NCBI RefSeq assembly: GCF_902706035.1
Contig: NZ_CACSJA010000004.1
Span: 62,001 to 126,000 of the forward strand
Direction: 5' to 3'
Origin: Pantoea sp. 18069
Lineage (GTDB): Bacteria > Pseudomonadota > Gammaproteobacteria > Burkholderiales > Burkholderiaceae_C
Length of the DNA: 64,000 nucleotides
In this document: positions 17,551 through 25,847 of the stretch, piece after piece
How positions within the stretch are numbered: the stretch's first letter is position 1
How the letters are laid out: every line of letters starts with the position of its first letter
Notes under the pieces: model-generated
What the model saw: the letters and a program-made list of their open reading frames with translations, nothing else
What the model was told of the DNA's origin: nothing
The model's database searches: none
Made by a program: the position numbers and the translations under genes

Positions 17551-18720
17551 TCAGGGCGCCGCGTGCGACTGCAGGCGCAGGTCGGCGAAGTCGCCGTTGG
17601 CCTGGGTCAGCCGTATGCGCGCCGGCAGGTAGTCGAGCGACGGCGCGAGCCACAGCGTTGCCTGCTGGTCGCCGGCGCGGCGCGGCAGGCGCTCGAGCCG
17701 CAGCGCCGCCACGGCGCCCAGCGGCAGCTCCAGCGTTTCGCTGTCGTGCACGCGGAAGGTCCAGCGCTCGGCGTCGTTGCTGCCTACGGTGGTGAACGTG
17801 ATTTCGCTGCCCGCGGGATAGCGCCCGGGCGCGGCGGCGAGCAGGGCCGACAGCTGCAGGAACACGCTGAGCCGATCCTGCGCGCCTGCGCCTATGGGCG
17901 CGGGCGGGGCCGCGGGCGTGAAGCGCGCCTGTTCGGCCGCAAAGTCGAAGTCCGCGCTTTTCTCGCTGCGGCCCTGGTCGCTGAAGCGCTGCGGCACCAG
18001 GCCCGCGGCCGTGACCTGGCCGCTGCTGGTCTGCGAACGCGAGCCGATCAGAAAGGCCTTGATCTGCTGGCGCACCTGGTAGCTGTGGCCGTCGTGCTGC
18101 CACAGCAGCTCGGCGCTTGCCCGGTACTCGAAGCGCTTGGCCTGGCCCGTGACGTCGAATGACAGCCGCGTGGGTGGGGGCAGTTGCACCGGCAGCGCGC
18201 CGTCCGCCGGCAGCGGCTGTCCGCCGGGCGCGGCGATCTGCACGCCCTGCAGGGTTTCGGGCCGGGGAGGCGGCGGCGGCTCGGCGGGTGGCGGCGCTTC
18301 GGCAGGGGCAGGCGGTTCAGGCGGCGGTTCTGGCGGCGGCTCTGGCGCCGCCGTGGGAATCGCTTCTTGCGCAGGGGCTGGGGCCGGCGCTTCCTCTGGC
18401 GCGTCGGCCGGGAGATCGTCGGGAATTTCCGCCGGAATTTCTACGGGCGCGGGCATGGCGCGCACCGGGGCCGGGCGGGGCCTGGCCTGCGGCCGGGGCG
18501 CGGGCGCGGGTGCAGGCGCCGCGGCCACAGGCGCCGGCTTGGCTGCGGGGGGTGGGGTAGGCGCGGGCGGCGCGATGCTGCGCGTCGTGAACGCGGGCTC
18601 GGTGTGCGCCGGGTCCGGCGCTTGGGGCGCGCTCGACCTTGTCGGCAACTGCCACAGCAGCCAGACGTGCGCGGCGAGCACGGCGGCGGTCAGGGGCAGC
18701 AGCAGTACCGGCGTTCGCAT
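17551..18720 (-). CDS. Proline-rich DUF3108 protein, probably periplasmic
   Basis: 389-aa protein with three parts. An N-terminal membrane or signal segment (RTPVLLLPLTAAVLAAHVWL) comes first. A very long Pro/Ala/Glu-rich low-complexity linker follows (residues about 30-165, repeats of PAP and PPEPPP, TonB-linker-like). The C-terminal DUF3108 domain (about 170-389) includes RLSFDVTGQAKRFEYRASAEL. DUF3108 proteins are envelope proteins of unknown function. It lies 18 bp downstream of the IclR gene on the same strand. The linker is probably elongated and spans part of the periplasm; that is inference. Confidence 0.8.
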   Translation of the reverse strand: MRTPVLLLPLTAAVLAAHVWLLWQLPTRSSAPQAPDPAHTEPAFTTRSIAPPAPTPPPAAKPAPVAAAPAPAPAPRPQARPRPAPVRAMPAPVEIPAEIPDDLPADAPEEAPAPAPAQEAIPTAAPEPPPEPPPEPPAPAEAPPPAEPPPPPRPETLQGVQIAAPGGQPLPADGALPVQLPPPTRLSFDVTGQAKRFEYRASAELLWQHDGHSYQVRQQIKAFLIGSRSQTSSGQVTAAGLVPQRFSDQGRSEKSADFDFAAEQARFTPAAPPAPIGAGAQDRLSVFLQLSALLAAAPGRYPAGSEITFTTVGSNDAERWTFRVHDSETLELPLGAVAALRLERLPRRAGDQQATLWLAPSLDYLPARIRLTQANGDFADLRLQSHAAP

Positions 18721-18738
18721 GGCGGGCGCCCGCAGGCC

Positions 18739-19521
18739 TCAGTGGCCGGCGTGGCCGAGGTCGGCGGAAAGCTGCTGGGCGGTGGCGCGCAGCGCGGTGT
18801 CGATCGCGCCCTCGTAGGCCGGGTCGAAGGTCGCGACCGAGCCCAGCGTGGTGATGCCCATCACGATATGGCCCGACGAGTCGAACACCGGCGTGCAGAA
18901 GGCGACGATGCCCGGCAGCAGCGTGTCGACCACGCGCGCCGTTCCATGCGCGCGCACTTCGGCGAGCATGGCGCGCACGCCGTCGGGCGTGAGCGGCAGG
19001 TCGCTGCGGCCGATCTGGCGCGCGCGCTGCATCTCGGCGTCGAGCATGCGCTGCGTGGTTTCACTCGGCAGGTAGGCGGCGAAGCAGCGGCCCGTGGCCG
19101 ACGACAGCAGCGGCATCACATCGCCCAGGCGCAGGTTGGCCGTGACCGACTGCGCCGATTCCTCCCAATGCACGATGGTCGGGCCGTGGTTGCCCCAGAC
19201 GGCCAGCGCGACCGTGTGCTGCAGCGCCTCGAGCAGCGCCGGCATGCGCTCGCGCGCCAGGCGCACGGGGTCGAGCCGGGTCAGCGCGGCCAGGCCCAGC
19301 TTGAGGCTGGCCGGCCCGAGGTCATAGCGCGAAGTGCGGCTGTCCTGCGTCACCAGCCCCAGGCGCTGGAAGCTCACCAAATAGCGGTGCGCCTTCGCGG
19401 CGCTCATCCCGGCCGAGGCCGCGACTTCCTTGAGCATCAGCGGCGCGCGCGCGCGCGCCAGGCCTTCCAGCAACGCAAAACCGACCTCGACGGACTGTAT
19501 GCCTGCACGTTCCTTTTCCAT
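18739..19521 (-). CDS. IclR-family transcriptional regulator
   Basis: 260-aa regulator with an N-terminal winged HTH (SVEVGFALLEGLARARAPLMLKEVAASAGMS in shortened form) and a C-terminal IclR effector domain (SSATGRCFAAYLPSE, and AFCTPVFDSSGHIVMGITT). I chose the ATG reading MEKERAGIQSVEV. A further in-frame ATG 13 codons upstream would place the coding region over the inverted repeat at 19550-19565, a likely operator. Divergent from the FAH-family gene with a 112-bp spacer, so it probably controls 19634-22997. Confidence 0.88.
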   Translation of the reverse strand: MEKERAGIQSVEVGFALLEGLARARAPLMLKEVAASAGMSAAKAHRYLVSFQRLGLVTQDSRTSRYDLGPASLKLGLAALTRLDPVRLARERMPALLEALQHTVALAVWGNHGPTIVHWEESAQSVTANLRLGDVMPLLSSATGRCFAAYLPSETTQRMLDAEMQRARQIGRSDLPLTPDGVRAMLAEVRAHGTARVVDTLLPGIVAFCTPVFDSSGHIVMGITTLGSVATFDPAYEGAIDTALRATAQQLSADLGHAGH

Positions 19522-19549
19522 ATGCACTAAAATCCACTTGTTTTGTTTA

Positions 19550-19565
19550 GGTAAACTCATTTACC
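19550..19565. promoter_or_regulatory. Candidate IclR operator
   Basis: Perfect 6-bp inverted repeat GGTAAA-CTCA-TTTACC, flanked by TA on both sides with one extra base on the right. It lies in the AT-rich intergenic strip between the IclR gene and the divergent FAH-family gene. IclR proteins often bind short dyads of this kind in their own promoter region. Binding is inferred. Confidence 0.45.
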
Positions 19566-19633
19566 CTATCGTAATTCGATCGCCGCCTTTTCGGGCAGCG
19601 CCTTTTTGTCCCTGCATTCAAGTTCCAGCCACC

Positions 19634-20650
19634 ATGAAACTCGCTACTTACAAAGACGGCTCGCGCGACGGCCAACTGGTTGTTGTCTCCCGCGATCTGG
19701 GCCTGGCCCATTATGCGACCGGCATTGCCAGCCGCATGCAGCAGGTGCTGGACGACTGGACCTTCATGGCGCCGCAGCTGCAGGACCTGTACCAGCAGCT
19801 CAACGCCGGCAAGGCGCCGCATGCGTTCGCGTTCAATCCCGAGCAGTGCATGGCGCCGCTGCCGCGCGCCTACCAGTGGGCCGATGGTTCGGCCTACCTC
19901 AACCATGTGGAGCTGGTGCGCCAGGCGCGCAACTCCGAAGTGCCGGCCACGTTCTACACCGACCCGCTGATGTACCAGGGCGGCGCCGACGACTTCATCG
20001 GCCCCTGCGATGACGTGGTCGTGCCCAGCGAAGCCATGGGAATCGACTTCGAGGCCGAAATCGCCGTGGTCACCACCGACGTGCCCATGGGCAGCACGCC
20101 CGCGCAGGCGCTGCAGGGCATTCGGCTGGTGATGCTGGCCAACGACGTCTCGCTGCGCAACCTGATTCCCGCCGAACTCGCCAAGGGCTTCGGCTTCTTC
20201 CAGAGCAAGCCGGCCACGGCGTTCAGCCCGGTCGCGGTCACGCTCGACGAACTCGGCGATGCCTGGGACGCGGGCCGCCTGCACCTGACGCTGCAATCGA
20301 TCTGGAACGGCCGCAAGGTCGGCATGTGCGACGCCGGCCCCGAAATGACCTTCCACTTCGGCCAGCTGATCGCCCACATCTGCAAGACACGCAATGTGCG
20401 CGCCGGCACCATCGTCGGCAGCGGCACGGTGAGCAACAAGGGCGTGGGCGAAGGCAGCGCGATGCAATGGCCCAAGGGCTACAGCTGCATCGCCGAGAAG
20501 CGCTGCATCGAGACCATACAGACCGGCCAGCCCGTGACCGAGTTCATGAAGTTTGGTGACACCATCCGCATCGAAATGAAGGGCCGCGACGGCCAGAGCA
20601 TTTTCGGCGCGATCGACCAGACGATCGCCGCGCCCGAATCCGCCGTCTGA
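19634..20650 (+). CDS. Fumarylacetoacetate hydrolase (FAH) family protein
   Basis: 338-aa member of the FAH superfamily (C-C bond hydrolases, decarboxylases and hydratases of 2-keto acids). The metal-binding acids are visible in GIDFEAEIAVVTTDVPMG (ExE pair) and LANDVSLRN. The long N-terminal domain with KDGSRDGQLVVVSRDL resembles fumarylacetoacetate (fumarylpyruvate-type) hydrolases. Start ATG at 19634 after CAGCCACC; no classical Shine-Dalgarno. First gene of a probable three-gene unit with a Bug protein and a YqhD-type reductase under the divergent IclR gene. Substrate unknown. Confidence 0.88.
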   Translation: MKLATYKDGSRDGQLVVVSRDLGLAHYATGIASRMQQVLDDWTFMAPQLQDLYQQLNAGKAPHAFAFNPEQCMAPLPRAYQWADGSAYLNHVELVRQARNSEVPATFYTDPLMYQGGADDFIGPCDDVVVPSEAMGIDFEAEIAVVTTDVPMGSTPAQALQGIRLVMLANDVSLRNLIPAELAKGFGFFQSKPATAFSPVAVTLDELGDAWDAGRLHLTLQSIWNGRKVGMCDAGPEMTFHFGQLIAHICKTRNVRAGTIVGSGTVSNKGVGEGSAMQWPKGYSCIAEKRCIETIQTGQPVTEFMKFGDTIRIEMKGRDGQSIFGAIDQTIAAPESAV

Positions 20651-20769
20651 CGCCCCGGGCGCGTGCGGGACCGGCACCACCGAAGTGCCGGCCAGCGCCA
20701 TGGACGCTCTACACGCATTCCACCGGCCCGCTCCAGGCGACGCCGGTTCTTTCCCCAGGAGACAAAAAA

Positions 20770-21744
20770 ATGGACCGCAGACATTTTCTGGCCGCGATGA
20801 CGGCCACCGCCGCCGCGCCTTTCTCAGCGCTGGCACAAGCCCAGACCTGGCCCGACCAGGCGATACGCTGGGTCGTTCCCTACCCGCCGGGCGGCGGCAC
20901 CGACGTGCTCGCGCGCACCGTGGCCGAAGCCATGCGCCAGGGCCTGGGCCAGACCATCGTCATCGAGAACAAGCCCGGCGCGGCTACGAATATCGGCGCC
21001 CAGCAGGTGGCCACGGCCAAGGCCGACGGCTACACCATCATGTCGGCCGACAACGCCGTGCTGGCCTACAACGAGCATCTGTTCAGCAAGCTGCCGTTCA
21101 GCCCCGAAAAGGACTTCACCTATGTGGGCGGCCTGAGCCGCTTCCCGCTGGCGCTGGTGGTGAACCCGGCGTTCGAAGCGAAGACGCTGCAGGAGTTCCT
21201 TGCCTACGCGCGCGCCAACCCCGGCAAGATCAACTATGCGTCGCCGGGCAATGGCTCGCCGCACCACCTGGCGATGGAAATGTTCAAGGCCCGCACGGGC
21301 ACCTTCCTCACGCACATTCCCTACCGCGGCGCGGCGCCGGCCGTCGCCGACGTGATGGGCGGCCAGGTGCCGTGCATGTTTCTTGATCTGGCGTCGGGCC
21401 TGCCCATCATCCAGTCGGGCAAGGTGCGCGCGCTGGCCATTGGCTCGGCCCAGCGCATGGCCAACCTGCCGCAGCTGCCGACACTGGCCGAAGCCGGCGT
21501 GTCGAACTCCGAAGTCTTCGCGTTCCAGGGCATCCTGGCGCCCAAGAGCCTGCCCGCGCCCGTCACCCAGCGCCTGAACGCCGAACTCAACAAGGCGCTG
21601 GCCAGCCCGGCCGTGGTCAAGCGCATGCAGGACTTCGGCATGGAAGCCCTGCCCGGCACGCCGGAACAGTTTCGCGCGATGGCGCGCGCCGAGGCCAAGC
21701 GCTGGGGCGAGATCATCCAGCAGGCGGGCATCAAGCTCGACTGA
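20770..21744 (+). CDS. Bug-family substrate-binding protein
   Basis: 324-aa periplasmic Bug/TctC protein. A Tat-like signal (MDRRHFLAAMTATAAAP) is followed by cleavage near ALAQA-QTWPDQ. Signatures: VPYPPGGGTDVLARTVAEAM, KADGYTIM, and IPYRGAAPAVADVMGGQV. A clear AGGAGA ribosome site precedes the ATG. It lies between the FAH-family and iron-alcohol-dehydrogenase genes, suggesting uptake or sensing of the compound degraded there. No membrane partner genes are nearby. Confidence 0.9.
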   Translation: MDRRHFLAAMTATAAAPFSALAQAQTWPDQAIRWVVPYPPGGGTDVLARTVAEAMRQGLGQTIVIENKPGAATNIGAQQVATAKADGYTIMSADNAVLAYNEHLFSKLPFSPEKDFTYVGGLSRFPLALVVNPAFEAKTLQEFLAYARANPGKINYASPGNGSPHHLAMEMFKARTGTFLTHIPYRGAAPAVADVMGGQVPCMFLDLASGLPIIQSGKVRALAIGSAQRMANLPQLPTLAEAGVSNSEVFAFQGILAPKSLPAPVTQRLNAELNKALASPAVVKRMQDFGMEALPGTPEQFRAMARAEAKRWGEIIQQAGIKLD

Positions 21745-21824
21745 GCACGCTGTCCTGCAAAATGGTGCTTGAGCGGGGCTGGTCTGCATGACCTCCCCGC
21801 GACCCCATTCCAAGGAGAGCCACG

Positions 21825-22997
21825 ATGCAGAATTTTGATTTCAGCAACCCCACGCGCATTGTTTTCGGCGAGGGTGTGATCGCCAAGCTCGGCAAGCTGC
21901 TGCCCGAGACGGCGCAGGTGCTGATCGTCGTCGGCGGCGGCAGCGCCGAGAAGAACGGCACGCTGGCCGAAGTGCGCAGCGCCCTGGGCGCGCGCCGGCA
22001 CGCGACGTTCTCGGGCATAGAGCCCAATCCCACGCTGGAAACCTCGATGCGCGCCGTCGCGCAGTTCCAGGAAGGCGGCTTCGACTTCCTGCTGGCCGTG
22101 GGCGGCGGCTCGGTGATCGACGCCGTCAAGTTCATCGCCGCGGCCGTGCGCCTTCCCGGTGCCGACCCGGTCGCCGCCTGGGAGCTGGTGCGCAAGGGCG
22201 GACGCAGCGTGGCCCAGGCCGCGCCGCTGGGCGTGGTGCTGACGCTGCCGGCCACGGGCTCGGAAATGAACAACGGCGGCGTGCTGACCCATGCGGGCGA
22301 AGGCGCGAAGCTGCCGTTTTCCAGCCGCCTGCTGTTCCCGCAGTTCGCGCTGCTCGACCCGAGCAAGACCTATACCCTGCCCACGCGCCAGCTTGCCAAC
22401 GGCGTGGTCGATGCGTTCGTGCACACCATGGAGCAGTATCTGACCTACCCCGTGGACGCGCGCGTGCAGGACCGCTTTGCCGAAGGCCTGCTGCAGACGC
22501 TGATCGAGATCGGCCCGCGCATCGTGGAAAGCGAAACGCCCGACTACGCCGACCGCGCGAACCTGGTCTGGAGCGCGACGCTGGCGCTCAACGGCCTGAT
22601 AGGCGCGGGCGTGCCCCAGGATTGGGCGACGCACATGATCGGCCACGAACTCACGGCGCTCTACGGCATAGACCATGCGCGCACGCTGGCCGTGGTGCTG
22701 CCGGCGATGATGGACGCGCGCCGCGAGCAAAAGCATGCCAAGCTCCTGCAGTACGCCGAGCGCGTCTGGGGCATCACCGAAGGCTCGGAAGAGGGCCGTA
22801 TCAACGCCGCGATCACGCAGACGCGCAACTTCTTCGAAGGACTGGGCGTGCCCACGCGCCTGTCGGCCTATGACCTGGGCGCCGAAGCCGTGGACGCGGC
22901 CGTGGCGCAGCTTGAAAAGCACGGCATGGTTGCGCTGTCGGAGCACCGGGATATCGATGCGGCCAAGGCGCGCGAAATCCTGGGGCTGGCGATCTGA
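21825..22997 (+). CDS. yqhD: Iron-containing alcohol dehydrogenase, YqhD-type NADPH aldehyde reductase
   Basis: 390-aa group III metal-dependent alcohol dehydrogenase, very close in sequence to E. coli YqhD along its whole length: LAVGGGSVIDAVKFIAAA, VLTLPATGSEMN, YTLPTRQLANGVVDAFVHT, LNGLIGAGVPQDWATHM. The metal ligands are seen as Asp and His in VVDAFVHTMEQY and two His in GHELTALYGIDHAR. YqhD reduces a broad range of aldehydes, including lipid-peroxidation products, with NADPH. Good AAGGAGAG site 7 bp before the ATG. Ends 9 bp from the convergent aminotransferase. Confidence 0.92.
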   Translation: MQNFDFSNPTRIVFGEGVIAKLGKLLPETAQVLIVVGGGSAEKNGTLAEVRSALGARRHATFSGIEPNPTLETSMRAVAQFQEGGFDFLLAVGGGSVIDAVKFIAAAVRLPGADPVAAWELVRKGGRSVAQAAPLGVVLTLPATGSEMNNGGVLTHAGEGAKLPFSSRLLFPQFALLDPSKTYTLPTRQLANGVVDAFVHTMEQYLTYPVDARVQDRFAEGLLQTLIEIGPRIVESETPDYADRANLVWSATLALNGLIGAGVPQDWATHMIGHELTALYGIDHARTLAVVLPAMMDARREQKHAKLLQYAERVWGITEGSEEGRINAAITQTRNFFEGLGVPTRLSAYDLGAEAVDAAVAQLEKHGMVALSEHRDIDAAKAREILGLAI

Positions 22998-23006
22998 ACC
23001 AGGGGC

Positions 23007-24215
23007 TCAGCGCAGTTTCTCTACCGCCCGCGCGATGCGTGTCAGCGCCTCTTGCAGCACTTGTGCGGACGTGGCGATCGACAGGCGGAAATAGGGCGAC
23101 AGACCGTAGGCGCTGCCGGCCACCACCGCGACGCCTTCGCTGTCGAGCAGGTGCAGCACCAGGTCCATGTCGTCGGCCAGTACCTTGCCTTGGGGCGTGC
23201 GCTTGCCGATCAGGCCTGCGCAGTGGACGAACAGGTAGAACGCGCCATCGGGCGCGCGGCAGCCCAGCCCCGGGATCTGTCGCAGGCCCGCGAGCATGAG
23301 GTCGCGCCTTTGGCGGTAGATGGCCGCGCTTTCGCGCACGAAGGACTGGTCGCCGCGCAAGGCCGCGACGGCCGCCGCCTGGCTCACCGAGCACGCATTG
23401 CCGCTGGTCTGCGACTGCAGCGTTTCCATGGCCTGAATCAGCGCCAGCGGCCCGGCGGCGTAGCCTATGCGCCAGCCCGTCATCGCATACGACTTGGAGA
23501 CGCCATTGATCGCCAGCGTGCGCGCGCGCAGCTGTGGCGCGGCGGCGAGCAGGTGCACGCCGGGCGCGTCGGTGAACTGGATGTGTTCGTAGATGTCGTC
23601 GGTCATCACCATGACCTGGGGATGGCGCGCCAGCACCTGGGCCAGGGCGCGGTATTCCCCGGCGGTATAGCAGGCGCCCGTCGGGTTGCTCGGCGAGTTC
23701 AGCAGCAGCCAGCGGGTGCGGGGCGTGATCGCCGCTTCGAGCTGCTGCGCCGTGAGCTTGAAGCCCTGGTCCTCGGGGCAGGGCAGGACCACGGGCAGCG
23801 CGTCGCAGGCCAGCACCATGTCGGGGTAGGACACCCAGAACGGCGCCGGGATCAGCACTTCATCGCCCGGCCCCAGCGTGGCGGCGAAAGCGCAGTAGAT
23901 CGCGCTCTTGGCGCCGTTGGTGACGATGATTTCGCGCGCGTCATAGGTCAGCGCGTTCTCGCGCAGCAGCTTTTCGGCGATGGCTTCGCGCAGCTGCGCG
24001 CTGCCGGCGATGGGCGTATAGCGGGTGGCGCCCGCGGCGATGGCCTGCAGCGCCGCCGCGCGGATATGCGCCGGCGTGTCGAAATCCGGCTCGCCCGCGA
24101 CCAGGTTGACGATGGAGCGGCCGCTGCGCTGCAGGGCCTGGGCGCGGTCGGCGGCGCTGGTGCTCGGAGATGGTTTGATGCGCCGCAGGCGTGCGGCCAA
24201 GGTGATCGCGGTCAT
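23007..24215 (-). CDS. PLP-dependent class I/II aminotransferase (aspartate aminotransferase type Ib)
   Basis: 402-aa fold-type I aminotransferase. Conserved elements: LVAGEPDFDTPAHIRAAA, NGAKSAIYCAFAAT, LLLNSPSNPTGACY, MTDDIYEHIQF, the PLP lysine in NGVSKSYAMTGWRIGY, and the C-terminal Arg in YFRLSIATS. It resembles aspartate/prephenate aminotransferases of alpha-proteobacterial and Thermus type. Last gene of the eight-gene minus-strand operon, 34 bp after the MFS gene. Downstream of a 5-oxoprolinase-type system it could move the freed amino group of glutamate or a related amino acid to a keto acid; this role is inferred from position. Confidence 0.88.
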   Translation of the reverse strand: MTAITLAARLRRIKPSPSTSAADRAQALQRSGRSIVNLVAGEPDFDTPAHIRAAALQAIAAGATRYTPIAGSAQLREAIAEKLLRENALTYDAREIIVTNGAKSAIYCAFAATLGPGDEVLIPAPFWVSYPDMVLACDALPVVLPCPEDQGFKLTAQQLEAAITPRTRWLLLNSPSNPTGACYTAGEYRALAQVLARHPQVMVMTDDIYEHIQFTDAPGVHLLAAAPQLRARTLAINGVSKSYAMTGWRIGYAAGPLALIQAMETLQSQTSGNACSVSQAAAVAALRGDQSFVRESAAIYRQRRDLMLAGLRQIPGLGCRAPDGAFYLFVHCAGLIGKRTPQGKVLADDMDLVLHLLDSEGVAVVAGSAYGLSPYFRLSIATSAQVLQEALTRIARAVEKLR

Positions 24216-24249
24216 GGTGGGGTTCCAGCGAAGTGAGGGAAAAAAGCGA

Positions 24250-25473
24250 TCAGGTGCGGGCGCTGGCGTGCAGGCCGCCGGCGCGCTGTTGCCTGAGATA
24301 CCACTGCAGCCGCAGCGACAGGCCGGTGTTGGCGACGGCCAGCGCGGCCAGCAGCCACAGCGTGCTGCGCGCGCCCCACTGCGACAGGATGAAGCCGCAG
24401 ACCAGCGGCGTCAGCGCCTGGCACACCAGCGACGACCGGGCCAGGCGGCCCATCACCAGCGCATACGCATGCGCGGGCACCAGCGCCAGCGGCAGCGTGC
24501 CGCGCACCAGCGCGCGCAGGCCGTTGCCCACGCCATAGCAGACGATGCCCAGCGCCGCGGCGGCGGGCGCCGCGGCGGCCGAAGCCGTGCTGATGAGCAG
24601 CATGCCCAGCGCGACGAAGGCCGCCGAGAACAGCGCCATCCAGATGGCATGCAGGTTCCTGAAGGCCAGGTTGAGCACGCGCACGCCCACCATGCTCGGG
24701 CCGATGAGGGCGCTGAGCGCAATCGCCGCGGTCATGCTGTGCCCCGTGCCTTGCAGCAGCAGGATGATCTGCAGGGAGACCGCCGTCATCAGAATGGCCG
24801 CGATGCAGAACACCAGCGACAGCAGCCGCATCAGCCTGGGGTCGACGTCGGCGAGCGCCTGGCGGTCGGTGCCGGGGCCGGGCGCAGTGGCCTGCGCGGG
24901 GGCGGCATCGGGCGGCAGCGCCAGCAGGTAAAGAGGCGTCATCACCACGGCCATGAAGGCCGCATAGACCAGGCAGGTGGTGCGCCAGCCCAGTGCGGGT
25001 TCTAGCCAGGCGAGCGCCGGCCAGGTGATGGTGGAGGCGAAGCCGCCGATCAGCGTCACCACATAGATGGCGCCGCGTGCCTGCTGGCCCCAGCGCGCGC
25101 CCAGCACGGCGAACAACGGGTCGTACAGGCCGCCGGCCATGCCCAGGCCGATCACCGCCCAGCCGGCCACGAACACGCTGTAGTGGGGCGCCAGCGCCAG
25201 AACCACCAGTCCCGCGGCCACCAGCCAGCTCGACAGCACCAGCATGTGCCGGCCCCGGCCCCGGGCGATGCGCCGGCTGGCCCAGGGGGACAGCAGCCCG
25301 GAGACCAGCGCGCCCACGGTCAAGGCGCCGTAGACCCCGGTCAGCGACCAGCCCGTGTCCACATGGATGGGTGCGGCCAGCACCGTCAGCAGAAAGAACG
25401 AGCCGCCCCAGATCACGATCTGCGCCACGCCCAGCAGGGCGCTGGACGCCATGGAGGGCGCGCCGGGGCTCAT
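24250..25473 (-). CDS. MFS transporter
   Basis: 407-aa major facilitator with about twelve hydrophobic segments. The loop 2-3 motif appears as SPWASRRIARGRGRHML. The start ATG ([14 protein letters not shown]) overlaps the stop of the preceding BCCP-like gene by ATGA, so translation is probably coupled. The longer open frame upstream overlaps the carrier gene and lacks support. As the only permease in the operon it is the likely importer or exporter of the substrate or product handled by PxpABC and the carboxylase subunits. Confidence 0.87.
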   Translation of the reverse strand: MSPGAPSMASSALLGVAQIVIWGGSFFLLTVLAAPIHVDTGWSLTGVYGALTVGALVSGLLSPWASRRIARGRGRHMLVLSSWLVAAGLVVLALAPHYSVFVAGWAVIGLGMAGGLYDPLFAVLGARWGQQARGAIYVVTLIGGFASTITWPALAWLEPALGWRTTCLVYAAFMAVVMTPLYLLALPPDAAPAQATAPGPGTDRQALADVDPRLMRLLSLVFCIAAILMTAVSLQIILLLQGTGHSMTAAIALSALIGPSMVGVRVLNLAFRNLHAIWMALFSAAFVALGMLLISTASAAAAPAAAALGIVCYGVGNGLRALVRGTLPLALVPAHAYALVMGRLARSSLVCQALTPLVCGFILSQWGARSTLWLLAALAVANTGLSLRLQWYLRQQRAGGLHASART

Positions 25474-25847
25474 GCGCGCAGCTCCAGCTGCACCAGGGCC
25501 TGGCCGTATTGCACCCATTGTCCGGCGGCTGCGCACAGCGCCGTGACGGTGCCGGCCGCGGGCGCGGGCAGCGCCGTGAGAATGCCGCAGACTTCGATGA
25601 AGCCCAGCGCCTCGCCGGCCTGCACCTGGCGCCCGACCTGGGCGCCGAGCTGCGGCTGCAGCGGATGCAGGGGGTGGAATACGCCAAATCCGCTGGCGCA
25701 GACCGTGGTGGTGGTGGCGGGCGTGCGCGGCGCGGCAACGGCTGGCAGCACCACGCGCAGCGTGGCCTGCCCCAGCGTGCATTCGAGCCGCGTGATGGCG
25801 CTGCGCGGCATGCGCTGCAGCCACTGCGCGATGCGTTCAATCTGCAT
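25470..25847 (-). CDS. BCCP-like biotinyl/lipoyl-fold protein lacking the biotinyl lysine
   Basis: 125-aa protein shaped like acetyl-CoA carboxylase carrier proteins: a variable N-terminus, a Thr/Pro hinge (about 34-50), then a domain with [26 protein letters not shown] and [13 protein letters not shown]. Where functional carriers read E-A/S-M-K-M, this one reads EVCGI (residues 85-89), with Gly88 in the lysine position. The whole protein contains no lysine, so biotinylation or lipoylation is impossible. It starts 11 bp inside the accC end and its stop overlaps the MFS start. It may be a structural or regulatory carrier mimic, or a degenerate subunit kept by selection. A real carrier lies two genes upstream. 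Confidence 0.8.
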   Translation of the reverse strand: MQIERIAQWLQRMPRSAITRLECTLGQATLRVVLPAVAAPRTPATTTTVCASGFGVFHPLHPLQPQLGAQVGRQVQAGEALGFIEVCGILTALPAPAAGTVTALCAAAGQWVQYGQALVQLELRA

